NCBI GenBank assembly: GCA_964348085.1
Contig: CAYGBI010000010.1
Coordinates: forward strand, 5,305-69,304
DNA: 64,000 nt
Direction of reading: 5' to 3'
Source: VXYL01 sp964348085
GTDB taxonomy: Bacteria > Pseudomonadota > Gammaproteobacteria > Pseudomonadales > Azotimanducaceae
Shown here: one piece after another, positions 25,211 to 33,590 of the stretch
Numbering within the stretch: position 1 is the stretch's first letter
How the letters are laid out: the number at the start of each line of letters is the position of its first letter
Position numbers and translations under genes: made by a program
The notes under the pieces: generated by a model
What the model was told of the DNA's origin: nothing
The model's input: the letters and a program-made list of their open reading frames with translations, nothing else
Database searches by the model: none

Positions 25211-26323
25211 ATGCGCATCACCGAAGTCACCGTCACCCTTTGGCGGTGGGCGGACATTCCCCCGACTCGCTACACCAAGACCATCGCCACCAGCACCGAA
25301 AGGCGCAGTACGCAGATGGGATTGGTGCGCATCGCTACCGACCAAGGGGTGGCGGGGCACTCGTTCTTGGGTTCCGCGCTCGGCTCCGCCGAAGCCGACG
25401 CCGAAGCGTTGATTCGCCGCTTCAAGCCCATGCTGATTGGCGAGGATGCGCTGGCCCGAGAGCGCATTTGGCAGACCATGATGCGCCGTACCCGAGGGAC
25501 GATGCTGCGCGTCATCGGCGCCGTGGACGTGGCGTTGTGGGACTTGGCCGGCAAAGCCGCCGGCGTTCCCGTGCATCGCTTGATCGGTTCCTATCGTCAA
25601 AGCGTGCCCGCCTACGCCAGCTCCGCGGTGCTGCCTTCGCCCGAGGCCTATGCCGAGGAGGCCGTGCAGCACAAGGAAGCCGGCTGGACTGCGTACAAGA
25701 TCCACCCGCCGGCGGTGCCGGAACTCGACATCGAGGTCTGCGCGGCGGTGCGCAAAGCCGTCGGCGACGACTTCCGCTTGATGCTCGACTCCACATGGTC
25801 CTACAACTACTCCCAAGCCTTGCGAGTAGGCCAAGCTGCGCAAGCGCTCGGTTTCTACTGGTACGAGGATCCGTTGGTGGAAGACGACATCTACAACTAC
25901 GTCAAGTTGAAGCAAAACCTCTCTATTCCGATCATGGCGACCGAGTACCCCGCGGCGGGGCCCACGTCCTACGCGCCTTGGGTGCTGGCGCGAGCGACGG
26001 ACTTCCTGCGCGGGGACGTGGCGGTGAAGGGCGGCATCACCTCCTGCCTGAAGACCGCCCACCTCGCTGAGGCGTTCCACATGAACTATGAAGTTCACCA
26101 CGGCGGCAACTCGCTCAACAACGTCGCCAACCTGCACCTGCTGATGGCGATTCCGAACTGCGAGTACTTCGAGGTGCTGTTGCCGGATGGCGCGCAAAAG
26201 CATGGTCTGATCGAGGACATCGAAGTCGACGCCGACGGCTGGGTGCATGCCTTCGACGAACCGGGTTTGGGCGCGAAGATCGACTTCGAGATGATCGCTC
26301 GCAACGAAACGGGAAAGTGGTGA
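25211..26323 (+). CDS. Mandelate racemase/muconate lactonizing enzyme family protein
   Basis: From the ATG at 25211, with an AGGAG site a few bases before it, the product has 370 residues. It has the enolase-superfamily layout: an N-terminal capping domain (1-120) and a TIM barrel with AYKIHPP (catalytic Lys region), LMLDSTWSY, YWYEDPL and MATEYPA as metal-ligand strands, and EVHHGGNS near the end with the second-half base. Such enzymes abstract the alpha proton of a carboxylate, mostly sugar acids or mandelate-like acids. It is probably an acid-sugar dehydratase or racemase, but the substrate is not determined. Confidence 0.9.
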   Translation: MRITEVTVTLWRWADIPPTRYTKTIATSTERRSTQMGLVRIATDQGVAGHSFLGSALGSAEADAEALIRRFKPMLIGEDALARERIWQTMMRRTRGTMLRVIGAVDVALWDLAGKAAGVPVHRLIGSYRQSVPAYASSAVLPSPEAYAEEAVQHKEAGWTAYKIHPPAVPELDIEVCAAVRKAVGDDFRLMLDSTWSYNYSQALRVGQAAQALGFYWYEDPLVEDDIYNYVKLKQNLSIPIMATEYPAAGPTSYAPWVLARATDFLRGDVAVKGGITSCLKTAHLAEAFHMNYEVHHGGNSLNNVANLHLLMAIPNCEYFEVLLPDGAQKHGLIEDIEVDADGWVHAFDEPGLGAKIDFEMIARNETGKW

Positions 26324-26372
26324 CGTTGCGCCGAACGCGCTACGGGTGCCCCGTTCTCAAGCGTCCGTGGGG

Positions 26373-26378
26373 TATACT
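26373..26378 (+). promoter_or_regulatory. Probable -10 box (TATACT) for the Rieske gene
   Basis: TATACT lies about 100 bp before the ATG at 26479 in the 155-bp gap. The same hexamer precedes three other gene starts in the window (30244, 35598, 55045). The -35 region is poorly conserved in each case. Confidence 0.4.
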
Positions 26379-26478
26379 GCGCTTCGTGCGGCACGTTCCC
26401 TCTCGGCCATGGTTTCGGCGATGCCGTGCCCACCTAAACCCCTGAACCAAGTGAACGAGTAAGGAGTAACGACGACCC

Positions 26479-27654
26479 ATGCGTCATGAAGAAGGATTGC
26501 GGCTGCTCGGTATCCTGAAGGATGGCTTCGAGAACGGTGGCGGGCAGATACACGGCAACGGTATCGTTCGCAGCCCGCTTAAGGACTTCACCTGTCCGGA
26601 CCTGTTTGCCCAGGAACGGCGCGTCTTTTTTCGCGAGACGCCGCTGTTGATGGGCTTATCCGGGGACTTGCCGACCAACGGCAGCTACTGGGCGGACAGC
26701 GAGACCGGTCTGCCGATCCTCATGACTCGGGACGAGGACGGCGTATTTCACGCCTTCGCCAACACTTGCCGGCACCGGGGCGCTCAAGTCGTCCCCGACG
26801 GACGCGGCAAGCGGATGCGCTTCAGTTGTCCGTTCCACGCTTGGACGTACGGCAGCCGGGGCGACCTGATCGCGGTCAACCGGGAGCAACGCTTCGGCGA
26901 GGTCGACAAGCGCGAGCTTGGCCTGATCGAATTGCCGGCGACGGAGCGCCACGGGATGTTGTGGGTGACGACGACGCCCGGTGGCGACATTGACGTGGAC
27001 GGCGCCTTGGGCGATCTTGCCGACGATATGTCGCATTGGCGGTTGCCCGAGCATCGCTACGGGGCTTCGCAAGTGTTGCGCCCGCGCGTCAATTGGAAGC
27101 TCGCCATCGACACGTTCGGCGAGAACTACCACTTCGATGTGCTGCACCGCAATACGCTGGCCAGCGACATCCGCGGCAACCTGCAGACCCACGACACCTT
27201 CGGGCGCAATTACCGGATGGTATTCGCGCTCGTCGGACCCTTCGAGGAGGCTAAGGCAGCCGACTTGGATGTGGACGAGTGGGCGTTTCGCGACATGACG
27301 CTGTCGGTGTACTTCATCTACCCCAACACCATTTTGCTGGTCGACCCCGGTGCCGTGGACGTGATTCGCATCTTCCCCGACGGGGATGATCCGGCTCGTT
27401 CGCGTACCGCGCACAGCTTCTACCTTACGGAGAGGGCGAGGCAACAGTTCACGGGCCACCGCTACGAGGAGCGTTTCACGGGCTTCAACAACGTCGTTCA
27501 GGAGGAGGACTACGCCATGGCGGAATACACCCAGCGGTGCGCCGATGCGGGCGTCCAGAGCGACGTGCTATTCGGCCGCAACGAACCCGCGCTGTTGCAT
27601 TATCACAATGCGCACCGGCAGGGATTGGGTAGGCCGCTGTTGGTGGCGTCTTAA
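26479..27654 (+). CDS. Rieske non-haem iron oxygenase, alpha-type subunit
   Basis: The 391-residue protein has an N-terminal Rieske domain with C97-x-H99 and C117-x-x-H120 (CRHRGAQ, CPFHAWTYG) for the 2Fe-2S cluster. The C-terminal catalytic domain has NYHFDVLH, with H218 and H223 as ligands of the mononuclear iron and a later Asp in QEEDYAM. Such enzymes hydroxylate or demethylate aromatic or other stable compounds using electrons from a reductase. No beta subunit, ferredoxin or reductase gene is next to it, so electrons must come from an unlinked partner. The context of CoA-transferases and an aldolase suggests catabolism of an aromatic or related acid. Confidence 0.93.
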   Translation: MRHEEGLRLLGILKDGFENGGGQIHGNGIVRSPLKDFTCPDLFAQERRVFFRETPLLMGLSGDLPTNGSYWADSETGLPILMTRDEDGVFHAFANTCRHRGAQVVPDGRGKRMRFSCPFHAWTYGSRGDLIAVNREQRFGEVDKRELGLIELPATERHGMLWVTTTPGGDIDVDGALGDLADDMSHWRLPEHRYGASQVLRPRVNWKLAIDTFGENYHFDVLHRNTLASDIRGNLQTHDTFGRNYRMVFALVGPFEEAKAADLDVDEWAFRDMTLSVYFIYPNTILLVDPGAVDVIRIFPDGDDPARSRTAHSFYLTERARQQFTGHRYEERFTGFNNVVQEEDYAMAEYTQRCADAGVQSDVLFGRNEPALLHYHNAHRQGLGRPLLVAS

Positions 27655-27686
27655 CGCCTAGCAGGCCCAGCCGCTCTCGCGGATCA

Positions 27687-27721
27687 GTCGGACTGGGTCG
27701 CTTTCCGCGACCCAGTCCGAC
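27687..27721. terminator. Perfect 15-bp hairpin, bidirectional terminator
   Basis: Arms 27687-27701 and 27707-27721 (arm GTCGGACTGGGTCGC) are exact complements with a TTTCC loop. It is centred in the 79-bp gap between the converging Rieske and aldolase genes, where it can stop transcription from both sides. Confidence 0.75.
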
Positions 27722-27733
27722 AAGCGGTGAGAC

Positions 27734-28534
27734 CTACACGGTCTCCATGAGCTTCTTCATGCCTTCGCCGAGATTCATCCAAGCAGCGCGCACGATCATG
27801 CGATCCCAGCCGATGCAAAAGTCGCGCACGCCCAAGTCGATGTAGCGCTTGGCCTGCTCGACTGCGCCGATTTCGATGCGCGGGCGAATGCCGTATTCCA
27901 ACGACTTGGCGATCACCTTTTCCTCGAATGCGCGAATATCCGGCGACCCCATCAGCTTGAGTTGACCACGCGAAAAGCTGAAATCCGCCGGTCCCCACTG
28001 CGTTAAGTCGACGCCACGCTGCTGCGCCCGTTCGAGCACTTCGTCGATCCGTTCGACGGTGACGTTCTTTTCGATCATGATGGCGAAGACCGTCGACGCC
28101 AAGTCCTCCAAGTAGCCGTCCATGCTGTAGCTGCCAAGCGCCGGGCGACGCAATTTGACGCCCATGAGGCCGTCGTTGTCGGGTGTATCCGGGGCGATGG
28201 CGCGGTGGCAGTCGTCCACGTCTTCCGGGGTGCGAACGTCGGTGAACAGGACCGACTTGAAGCCGGCGCCCAAGGCGACTTGTGCCCAAAAGCTCTGCGC
28301 CTCTTGGTCCAGCTTTATCATCAGCGGCAGGCCGCCGCCGCATTGCGCGGCGCGCGCGAGGTGATAGAGCAGGCGCATGTCGAAGGCCGAGTATTCGGCA
28401 ACGTATTCGGCGTAGTCGAACATGCCCGTGTCGCCGATGATCTCCGGCACATCGGCGTCGGCGAACAGAAAATGCGTACCGATGGTGGGTTCGCCGCGGT
28501 CGAGCTTCTCGCGGAAGGTGTTTGGCGGAATCAT
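27734..28534 (-). CDS. HpcH/HpaI aldolase/citrate lyase family protein
   Basis: A 266-residue TIM-barrel class II aldolase of the HpcH/HpaI group. Visible segments are NTFREKLDRGEPTIGTHFLFADADVPEI at the start, a central region with catalytic-type acidic residues, and RPRIEIGA near the end. These enzymes cleave 4-hydroxy-2-oxoacids into pyruvate or oxaloacetate-derived products and an aldehyde, usually at the end of aromatic degradation. The usual Glu/Asp metal pair is difficult to place with certainty, so a strict assignment as HpaI is not made. It converges on the Rieske gene and its upstream region carries repeat A copy 2. Confidence 0.85.
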   Translation of the reverse strand: MIPPNTFREKLDRGEPTIGTHFLFADADVPEIIGDTGMFDYAEYVAEYSAFDMRLLYHLARAAQCGGGLPLMIKLDQEAQSFWAQVALGAGFKSVLFTDVRTPEDVDDCHRAIAPDTPDNDGLMGVKLRRPALGSYSMDGYLEDLASTVFAIMIEKNVTVERIDEVLERAQQRGVDLTQWGPADFSFSRGQLKLMGSPDIRAFEEKVIAKSLEYGIRPRIEIGAVEQAKRYIDLGVRDFCIGWDRMIVRAAWMNLGEGMKKLMETV

Positions 28535-28652
28535 GGTCTCTCCCCGTTTGGATGCCGTGCCGACGGTCCGTGCGGCACGCTGACGGTAAGCATAGGGCGA
28601 TGGCAGGCGAAATTCGACAGGCGGTTGCCGCGGGTAACGGCTTTGTGGCTAG

Positions 28653-28799
28653 TAGCCGGTGGTGGGAGTCCGCGTCGCGCCGAGAATGGTCAGCCGCTCG
28701 CCGGGCGAGGCGCGACGAGGAGCGTGTCGGGCGACACTCGACCAAGGAGCGACGATGCCGGGCGGGATGCACGCCCGGTCGGTTGCAGCGTGACTTTCA
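28653..28799 (+). repeat. Dispersed intergenic repeat A, copy 2
   Basis: Second copy of the element at 16106-16257, same orientation on the plus strand, with the same order of conserved blocks. It contains a hairpin CCGGGCG (28758-28764)/CGCCCGG (28772-28778) with loop GGATGCA. The loop bases are conserved in copy 1 but the stem is not. It sits in the 289-bp gap between the aldolase start and the amidohydrolase stop; I see nothing else in that gap. Confidence 0.75.
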
Positions 28800-28823
28800 C
28801 CGCGAGCCGCTATGCACAGGCGC

Positions 28824-30164
28824 CTACCCCGTGCGACGGAACGTGGGCTCCCCGCCAAGGAATGTCGCCGCCACGCGGTGTCGCGACAAGTCCGAGCGGG
28901 CGGCCGCCCAGGGTTGGTCCAATAAGCACAAGTCGGCTTTCTCTCCGACGCGCACTCGGCGCGGCGAGCCGCCCGGCGCATGGAGTGGCGTGGTGAAGAG
29001 CGCCAAGGCTTGTTCGGGGGTCAGCTTCTCCGCACGACCAATCACCACGCCCGACGCGGTGCGCCGGTGTACCGCCGCGTGCATGGCGGCCCAAGGGTCC
29101 GCATCGCCGAATGGCGCATCGGTACCTCCGCCTAGCGGGATGCCGGCGTCGAGATAGACGCGACAGCGGTATAGGTGGTCGTGCTCGGCGGCTGGCACGT
29201 CGCTCAAGTATTGGTCGCCTCGTTCGGCGATGAAGTTCGGCTGCGTGACGACGCTGAGGTCGCCTGCCTCGGCGGGCGTGTCGTGCAACAGGGCCAAGCT
29301 TGCAGGGTCCACCACGGCGGCATGTTCGATGCGGTCGCCGCGTATGGTGCCGGTCTCGCGCAGGGCGGCCAAGGAGAATACGAGCTCGGTTCGAGTGACG
29401 CAGTGGATGGCCACTGGCCGAAGTCGACGGTGGGCCTGTGCGATGCGGCGCCGCATGGCGTCGAAGGTGGGCAGCTCGGCGTCGTCGAGCATGATCTTCA
29501 AGCAGCCGTCGTCGAGCGTCTCGTCGCCCATGAGATTGACATGCAGCGGGAGGCCGAGACCGCGGTACCAAGCCGCGCTGGCGCGGTTGTTCGACGGCGT
29601 GGTCTCGGTGACGCTGGTTACGCCGTAGCTCGCCAGCAGCCGGGACGTGTCCGCCAACGCTGAACCGAGATCGAACTCCTCGGCCAAGCGTTCGCGCAAC
29701 TGCTCGTCTTGGCGGAAAAGCCGGCCGTCGGGGCTGTCGAGGCGCAGCCGGCGCGTGGCTTCGGAGTTCAGGAACCACATCTTGCCCGACCGGTGCTGGA
29801 TGCGCACGGGACGATTCGCGCACAGCGCGTCGAGCGACTGCCGATCCAACACGCCGGCGACGGATTCGTGATAGCCGACGCCGCGAACCCAGCCAGCGCC
29901 GGGCGCGTCGCGCAGCACTTGGCGCAGTTGCCCCGAGTTCGCAACGTGCGGCGGGCCGCAAGAGACGGAACAACGTGCGCGGGCGAGCGCGGGCAGATGA
30001 ATGTGGTGGTCGTGCAGGCCCGGCAACAGCGCACCGCCTTTGGCGTCGAGCGTTGCTTCGTTCGTCGCTGGCACAGGCCCGAGAGCGATCTCTGTAGTCC
30101 TGCCGTCTCTGACGCGCACTGCTAGCCCCGTCTTGCCTTCGACTTCCGCGTTGACGATCCACAT
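28824..30164 (-). CDS. Amidohydrolase family protein (YtcJ-like)
   Basis: The start is taken at the ATG at 30164; upstream in-frame residues translate repeat B. The 446-residue product has the amidohydrolase metal site HDHHIHL early, an N-terminal beta-sandwich segment (VNAEVEGKTGLAVRVRDG), and GGTDAPFGDADPWAAMHAAV, where the Asp completes the site. The C-terminal part with RVGEKADLCLLD closes the beta-sandwich. This resembles YtcJ/imidazolonepropionase-like hydrolases acting on amides or ring systems. The substrate is unknown. It is divergent from the long crotonase gene. Confidence 0.88.
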   Translation of the reverse strand: MWIVNAEVEGKTGLAVRVRDGRTTEIALGPVPATNEATLDAKGGALLPGLHDHHIHLPALARARCSVSCGPPHVANSGQLRQVLRDAPGAGWVRGVGYHESVAGVLDRQSLDALCANRPVRIQHRSGKMWFLNSEATRRLRLDSPDGRLFRQDEQLRERLAEEFDLGSALADTSRLLASYGVTSVTETTPSNNRASAAWYRGLGLPLHVNLMGDETLDDGCLKIMLDDAELPTFDAMRRRIAQAHRRLRPVAIHCVTRTELVFSLAALRETGTIRGDRIEHAAVVDPASLALLHDTPAEAGDLSVVTQPNFIAERGDQYLSDVPAAEHDHLYRCRVYLDAGIPLGGGTDAPFGDADPWAAMHAAVHRRTASGVVIGRAEKLTPEQALALFTTPLHAPGGSPRRVRVGEKADLCLLDQPWAAARSDLSRHRVAATFLGGEPTFRRTG

Positions 30165-30190
30165 AGCGAGGCGGAGCTTAACGCGAGCAG

Positions 30191-30245
30191 CGAAGTCCGA
30201 GCGAGTGCTGGGGCGGCTTGGGCTGGGGCGAAAGGCGGTGCCGTA
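30191..30245 (+). repeat. Dispersed intergenic repeat B, copy 3
   Basis: The core at 30221-30245 is identical to 4816-4840. The preceding part (GAAGTCCGAGCGAGTGCT, GGGCGGC) matches the complement of 17301-17350. This copy ends in TATACT (30244-30249), a probable -10 box for the crotonase gene at 30285, so the repeat may supply part of its promoter. Confidence 0.75.
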
Positions 30246-30249
30246 TACT
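30244..30249 (+). promoter_or_regulatory. Probable -10 box (TATACT) for the long crotonase gene
   Basis: TATACT lies 35 bp before the ATG at 30285 and directly follows the repeat B core. A TTG-type -35 box exists only at too great a distance (20-base spacer at 30218), so the -35 is uncertain. Confidence 0.4.
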
Positions 30250-30284
30250 GTCCCGACTCTCACTCTCGCGCATTTTGGCGTTCG

Positions 30285-31253
30285 ATGCCCGCATCATCCC
30301 TGCCACTGTCTGAACTCGCAGCGCGTCTCGGCGCCCCGTCCGGGGCGGAGGAGTACTCGCCGTTGTCCGGCGCCGCTTGCGTGATTGTCGAACTCGACGA
30401 AGATTCGGCGCCGTCAATGCTCCAACCCAACTGCCCGGTCATTGCCGTTACCGAACGCGAGGACGTGCCGGCGGTCGTCGACGTCGCGGTGCCCTCCCGA
30501 GCAGAGGCGGAGGTGGTGTCGGCGGCCATCGCCAAGCAGCCGGTCGCTGCCGCCGTCTTGGTGGGTCTGCTGCGCCACAATGAGCAAGTGGACGTCGCGG
30601 ACGGCTTGTTCGCGGAGTCGCTCGCGTACTCGAGCCTGCAGCATGGCGCAGGGTTTCGATCTTGGCTCAAACAGCGGACCAAGCGGCCGCCAAAGCCGGA
30701 ACCGGACTCGCCACCCGTGCAGGCGGAGCGCGACGGCGACGAGCTGGCGATCACCTTGCAGCGGCCGCACAAGCGCAACGCTTATTCGGCGGCATTGCGC
30801 GACGCGTTGTGCGAAGCGTTGGCGGTGGCGGTGGCGGACCCTTCGATTCGCCGAGTGGCGCTTAGCGGCGCCGGCGCCTGTTTCAGCGCCGGCGGCGACC
30901 TTGACGAGTTCGGCGAGGCGACGGACGCCGGCGTCGCCCATGTCTCCAGAATGACGCGCGGCGCCGGCGTACTCATTCATCGCTTGAGGGATAAAGTGGA
31001 AGCGCGCCTGCACGGGGCCTGCATCGGCGCCGGCATTGAGCTACCGGCGTTCGCAGGTCGCGTCGTGGCTCGGCAAGACGCCTTCTTTCAGTTGCCCGAA
31101 GTGGGCATGGGACTAATCCCCGGCGCCGGCGGCACGGTGAGCATTCCGTTGCGCATCGGCCGCCGCCGGTTAGCGTATATGGCGCTGACCGGCGCGCGCA
31201 TCGATGTGGAAACCGCCTTCGCGTGGGGCTTGGTGGATTCGATCGCCGCCTGA
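30285..31253 (+). CDS. Enoyl-CoA hydratase/isomerase family protein with long N-terminal region
   Basis: The 322-residue protein has a recognisable crotonase domain from about residue 145. ITLQRPHKRNAYS, the oxyanion segment ACFSAGGDLDEFG and the second segment HGACIGAGIELPAFAGRV are present, followed by LPEVGMGLIPGAGG with the catalytic Glu in place. The first 140 residues form an extra alpha/beta region with no recognised domain; it resembles a degenerate second crotonase-like half. It is convergent with the acyl-CoA synthetase downstream, with only two bases between them, and lies near several CoA enzymes, so a role in acyl-CoA catabolism is likely. Confidence 0.86.
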   Translation: MPASSLPLSELAARLGAPSGAEEYSPLSGAACVIVELDEDSAPSMLQPNCPVIAVTEREDVPAVVDVAVPSRAEAEVVSAAIAKQPVAAAVLVGLLRHNEQVDVADGLFAESLAYSSLQHGAGFRSWLKQRTKRPPKPEPDSPPVQAERDGDELAITLQRPHKRNAYSAALRDALCEALAVAVADPSIRRVALSGAGACFSAGGDLDEFGEATDAGVAHVSRMTRGAGVLIHRLRDKVEARLHGACIGAGIELPAFAGRVVARQDAFFQLPEVGMGLIPGAGGTVSIPLRIGRRRLAYMALTGARIDVETAFAWGLVDSIAA

Positions 31254-31255
31254 CG

Positions 31256-33148
31256 TCAGCGCGGGAGGGGGTGCTCGAAGCAGATGCGCCGTCCGTCCGG
31301 GTCTTTCAGCGTAAGTTGGCGCATGCCGTAGAACGCCTCCGTCGGGGGTTTGGCACCCACGTCTCGGTCCTGCATGCGCTCGTACAGCGCATCCACGTCT
31401 TCGCACAGGAAAAACAGCGCCATGTCGCTATGTCCGCGCTTGAGGTGGGTGAGGTCGTCGTCTTCCGCGAGCTGCAACATGATTTGCGCGCCTTCCATGG
31501 TCAAGGAGCACCACGAAAGCTTGCCCTCCGGTGCCCATCGGTGGGTTAGCGTGAAGCCCAAATCGCGATAGAAGGCAAGCGATCGCTCCATGTCCTGCGC
31601 GTAGAGGAGCGGATAGGCGGCGTGTACGTTCTCTTCAGGCGCTTCGAGCTTGGCCTTTACCACCCGACGCAAGAGCTTGCCGGTTTCGTTGTACGGCAAC
31701 TCGTGCCAGAACTCGATGCGCTCCGGCACTCTCGAAGACCGCATGTGGTCTTTCACCCACGCTTGCAGCTCGGCGACTAGCTGCTCGTTGGCCTGCGCTT
31801 CGCCCTTCGCGACAACCGCGCCGACCACCGCCTCTCCCCATTCTTCGCTGGGTAGGCCGACGATGGCGGCGTCCGCCACGGCGTCGTGCTGCAGCAACAC
31901 GTCTTCGATTTCGCCGGGCGACATGTTCTCGCCGCCGCGCACGATCACGTCGTCCGCGCGCCCGTCGAGGAACAGGTAGCCGTCGTCGTCCAGAAAACCG
32001 GCGTCGCGGGTCGGAAACCAACCGGCGGTGTCCACCGTGCTGGCGCGGTCTTCGTACTCGCCCGAAACCTGCTCGCCGCGCACATAGACTTCGCCGCGTT
32101 CGCCGCTTGGCAACAAGTTGCCCTCTTCGTCGCGGATTTCGATTTCAATGCCCGGCAAGGCGACGCCCACGGAAACCAGCCGCCTGCGTGCCGCTTCGTC
32201 TTCGGCGGCCGCCGCGGCGCGATGCTCGTCCGGGCCGAGCACGGTGATGGTGGACGACGTCTCCGTGAGGCCGTAGGCATTGGTGAAGTCGGTGTCGGGA
32301 AACAGCGCCATGGCTTTTTCGATGACGCTAAGCGGCATTTTGCCGCCGCCGTAGGAGAGCGACTGCAAATAGGACATGCCGGCGGTGTCTTCGCCTTCAA
32401 GGGCGTCGACGATGCGCGACAGCATGGTCGGCACGACGAAGGCGGTGGTGATGCGCTCGGCGCGGGCGGTTTCGATCCAAGCGTCGGCGCTGAAGTTCGC
32501 TAGTTGCACCACGCGGCGGCCGGCGTAGACGGAACTCAGTGTCGAGGCGATGCCGGCGATGTGGTAGGGCGGCACGCATACCAGCGCTGCTTCGTCCTCC
32601 GCCGCCGACATGAACTCGACCGAACTGACGATGTAGGAGACCAAATGTCTGTGGCGCAGCACGGCGGCCTTGGGAATGCCGGTCGTGCCGCTGGTGAACA
32701 GCAATACGCCCACGTCTTCCGGATCCATGGAGCGCTGTTCGTGCTGGGCGCCCCCGGCGCGGGCGACCTCGAGGAAGCTGGCGCGAGCCCTCGCGTCCAC
32801 GCCGTCGCGATCACGGAACTTCGCCAAACGGTCCTCGTCGGTGATCAGATAGGCGGGCCTCACCCGTGTCAGCAGCGCGTCGATTTCGTCGCCGGTGAGG
32901 CGGTAGTTGATCGGCACGTACGGGACGCCGGCCCAGCCGCTGGCGAACAGCGCCACCGGCACGGATAGGTTGCTGACGTCGAGCATGGCGACGCGCCCGG
33001 CGCCGGATGCGCGAATGTCGTGGGCGGCGGCGCCGGCTGCGTCGTAGAGCTCTTGGTAGGTGATCGAGGTGTGGCTTGCCGGATCGGTGAAGGCGACGCG
33101 GTGGCCGAAGCCGCCGACCGCCATCTCCAGCAACATCATGGTGTTCAC
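31256..33148 (-). CDS. Acyl-CoA synthetase fused to a C-terminal VOC (glyoxalase-like) domain
   Basis: The 630-residue product has an ANL-family adenylation domain (about 1-500), with the P-loop-like LLFTSGTTGIPKAAVLRH, ITNAYGLTETSS-type A5 region, and DGRADDVIVRGGENMSPGEIEDVL in the hinge. The C-terminal ETGKLLRRVVKAKL holds the catalytic Lys. From about residue 504 there is a complete VOC domain (AYPLLYAQDMERSLAFYRDLGF ... LKDPDGRRICFEHP). The first metal-ligand His of glyoxalase is absent, so the VOC part may bind rather than catalyse. Start is GTG at 33148, or ATG at 33139. It is downstream of the small cysteine protein at 33210 on the same strand. Confidence 0.88.
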   Translation of the reverse strand: MNTMMLLEMAVGGFGHRVAFTDPASHTSITYQELYDAAGAAAHDIRASGAGRVAMLDVSNLSVPVALFASGWAGVPYVPINYRLTGDEIDALLTRVRPAYLITDEDRLAKFRDRDGVDARARASFLEVARAGGAQHEQRSMDPEDVGVLLFTSGTTGIPKAAVLRHRHLVSYIVSSVEFMSAAEDEAALVCVPPYHIAGIASTLSSVYAGRRVVQLANFSADAWIETARAERITTAFVVPTMLSRIVDALEGEDTAGMSYLQSLSYGGGKMPLSVIEKAMALFPDTDFTNAYGLTETSSTITVLGPDEHRAAAAAEDEAARRRLVSVGVALPGIEIEIRDEEGNLLPSGERGEVYVRGEQVSGEYEDRASTVDTAGWFPTRDAGFLDDDGYLFLDGRADDVIVRGGENMSPGEIEDVLLQHDAVADAAIVGLPSEEWGEAVVGAVVAKGEAQANEQLVAELQAWVKDHMRSSRVPERIEFWHELPYNETGKLLRRVVKAKLEAPEENVHAAYPLLYAQDMERSLAFYRDLGFTLTHRWAPEGKLSWCSLTMEGAQIMLQLAEDDDLTHLKRGHSDMALFFLCEDVDALYERMQDRDVGAKPPTEAFYGMRQLTLKDPDGRRICFEHPLPR

Positions 33149-33209
33149 GGCTGTCTATCCCGCGGCTGGTGGAGTGCTGGGGTCAAGAGAAGCCCGGCGG
33201 GCAGGCCGG

Positions 33210-33512
33210 TTAGTCGGTTTTCGGCAGCTTCTTCGCGTCTTTGACGTTCAGTGGCTCATCGCCTAGCGCCAGTGAACCGTCGCCGGCTTTCACGCACAGC
33301 ACTTCGAGCGAGCCGTCCGCGTTGACGTAGCGCTTGCCGATCGCCGTGCCGGCGGCATGTTGCGGATTCACCGCGCCGCCGTTGACATCGCCGTCGCCCA
33401 TCGGCGAGCCGCCGCAGCAGATCGAAACGTCGCCGTCGGGCGCGGCGATTACCATGATCTCCGTCGAACAGACGGCGCTCTTCAATCGGTTACCGGCTTT
33501 CAAAGTCGCCAT
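33210..33512 (-). CDS. Small cysteine protein, desulforedoxin-like
   Basis: The 100-residue protein has an N-terminal segment LKSAVCSTEIMVIAAPDGDV followed by CCGGSPM. This resembles the desulforedoxin/benzylsuccinate-synthase-small-subunit type iron knuckle, in which four cysteines (CxxC and CC) bind iron. Here the first cysteine is serine (S12), leaving C15, C32 and C33, so metal binding would be altered or weaker. The remainder is small and polar. A GAGGA Shine-Dalgarno precedes the ATG. It is co-directional with the acyl-CoA synthetase-VOC gene (61 bp gap) and divergent from the UGA-containing GrdB-like gene. Confidence 0.7.
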   Translation of the reverse strand: MATLKAGNRLKSAVCSTEIMVIAAPDGDVSICCGGSPMGDGDVNGGAVNPQHAAGTAIGKRYVNADGSLEVLCVKAGDGSLALGDEPLNVKDAKKLPKTD

Positions 33513-33557
33513 AGATGTGTCCTCGGTTTATCCCCATTGGCCAACGCAAGCGCCGCA

Positions 33558-33584
33558 TTGTACCCAAAGAGAAGCGTGTATGAT
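33558..33584 (+). promoter_or_regulatory. Possible promoter of the UGA-containing GrdB-like gene
   Basis: TTGTAC (33558-33563) and TATGAT (33579-33584) are separated by 15 bases. The -10 ends six bases before the ATG at 33591, so transcription would start close to the initiation codon and the mRNA would be nearly leaderless. The short spacer lowers confidence. Confidence 0.35.
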
Positions 33585-33590
33585 GATTCG

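Noticed and set aside
28522..29157. Frame through repeat A copy 2
   Set aside because: The translation of the repeat has no conserved protein features, and the two copies do not share a conserved long reading frame with a start.
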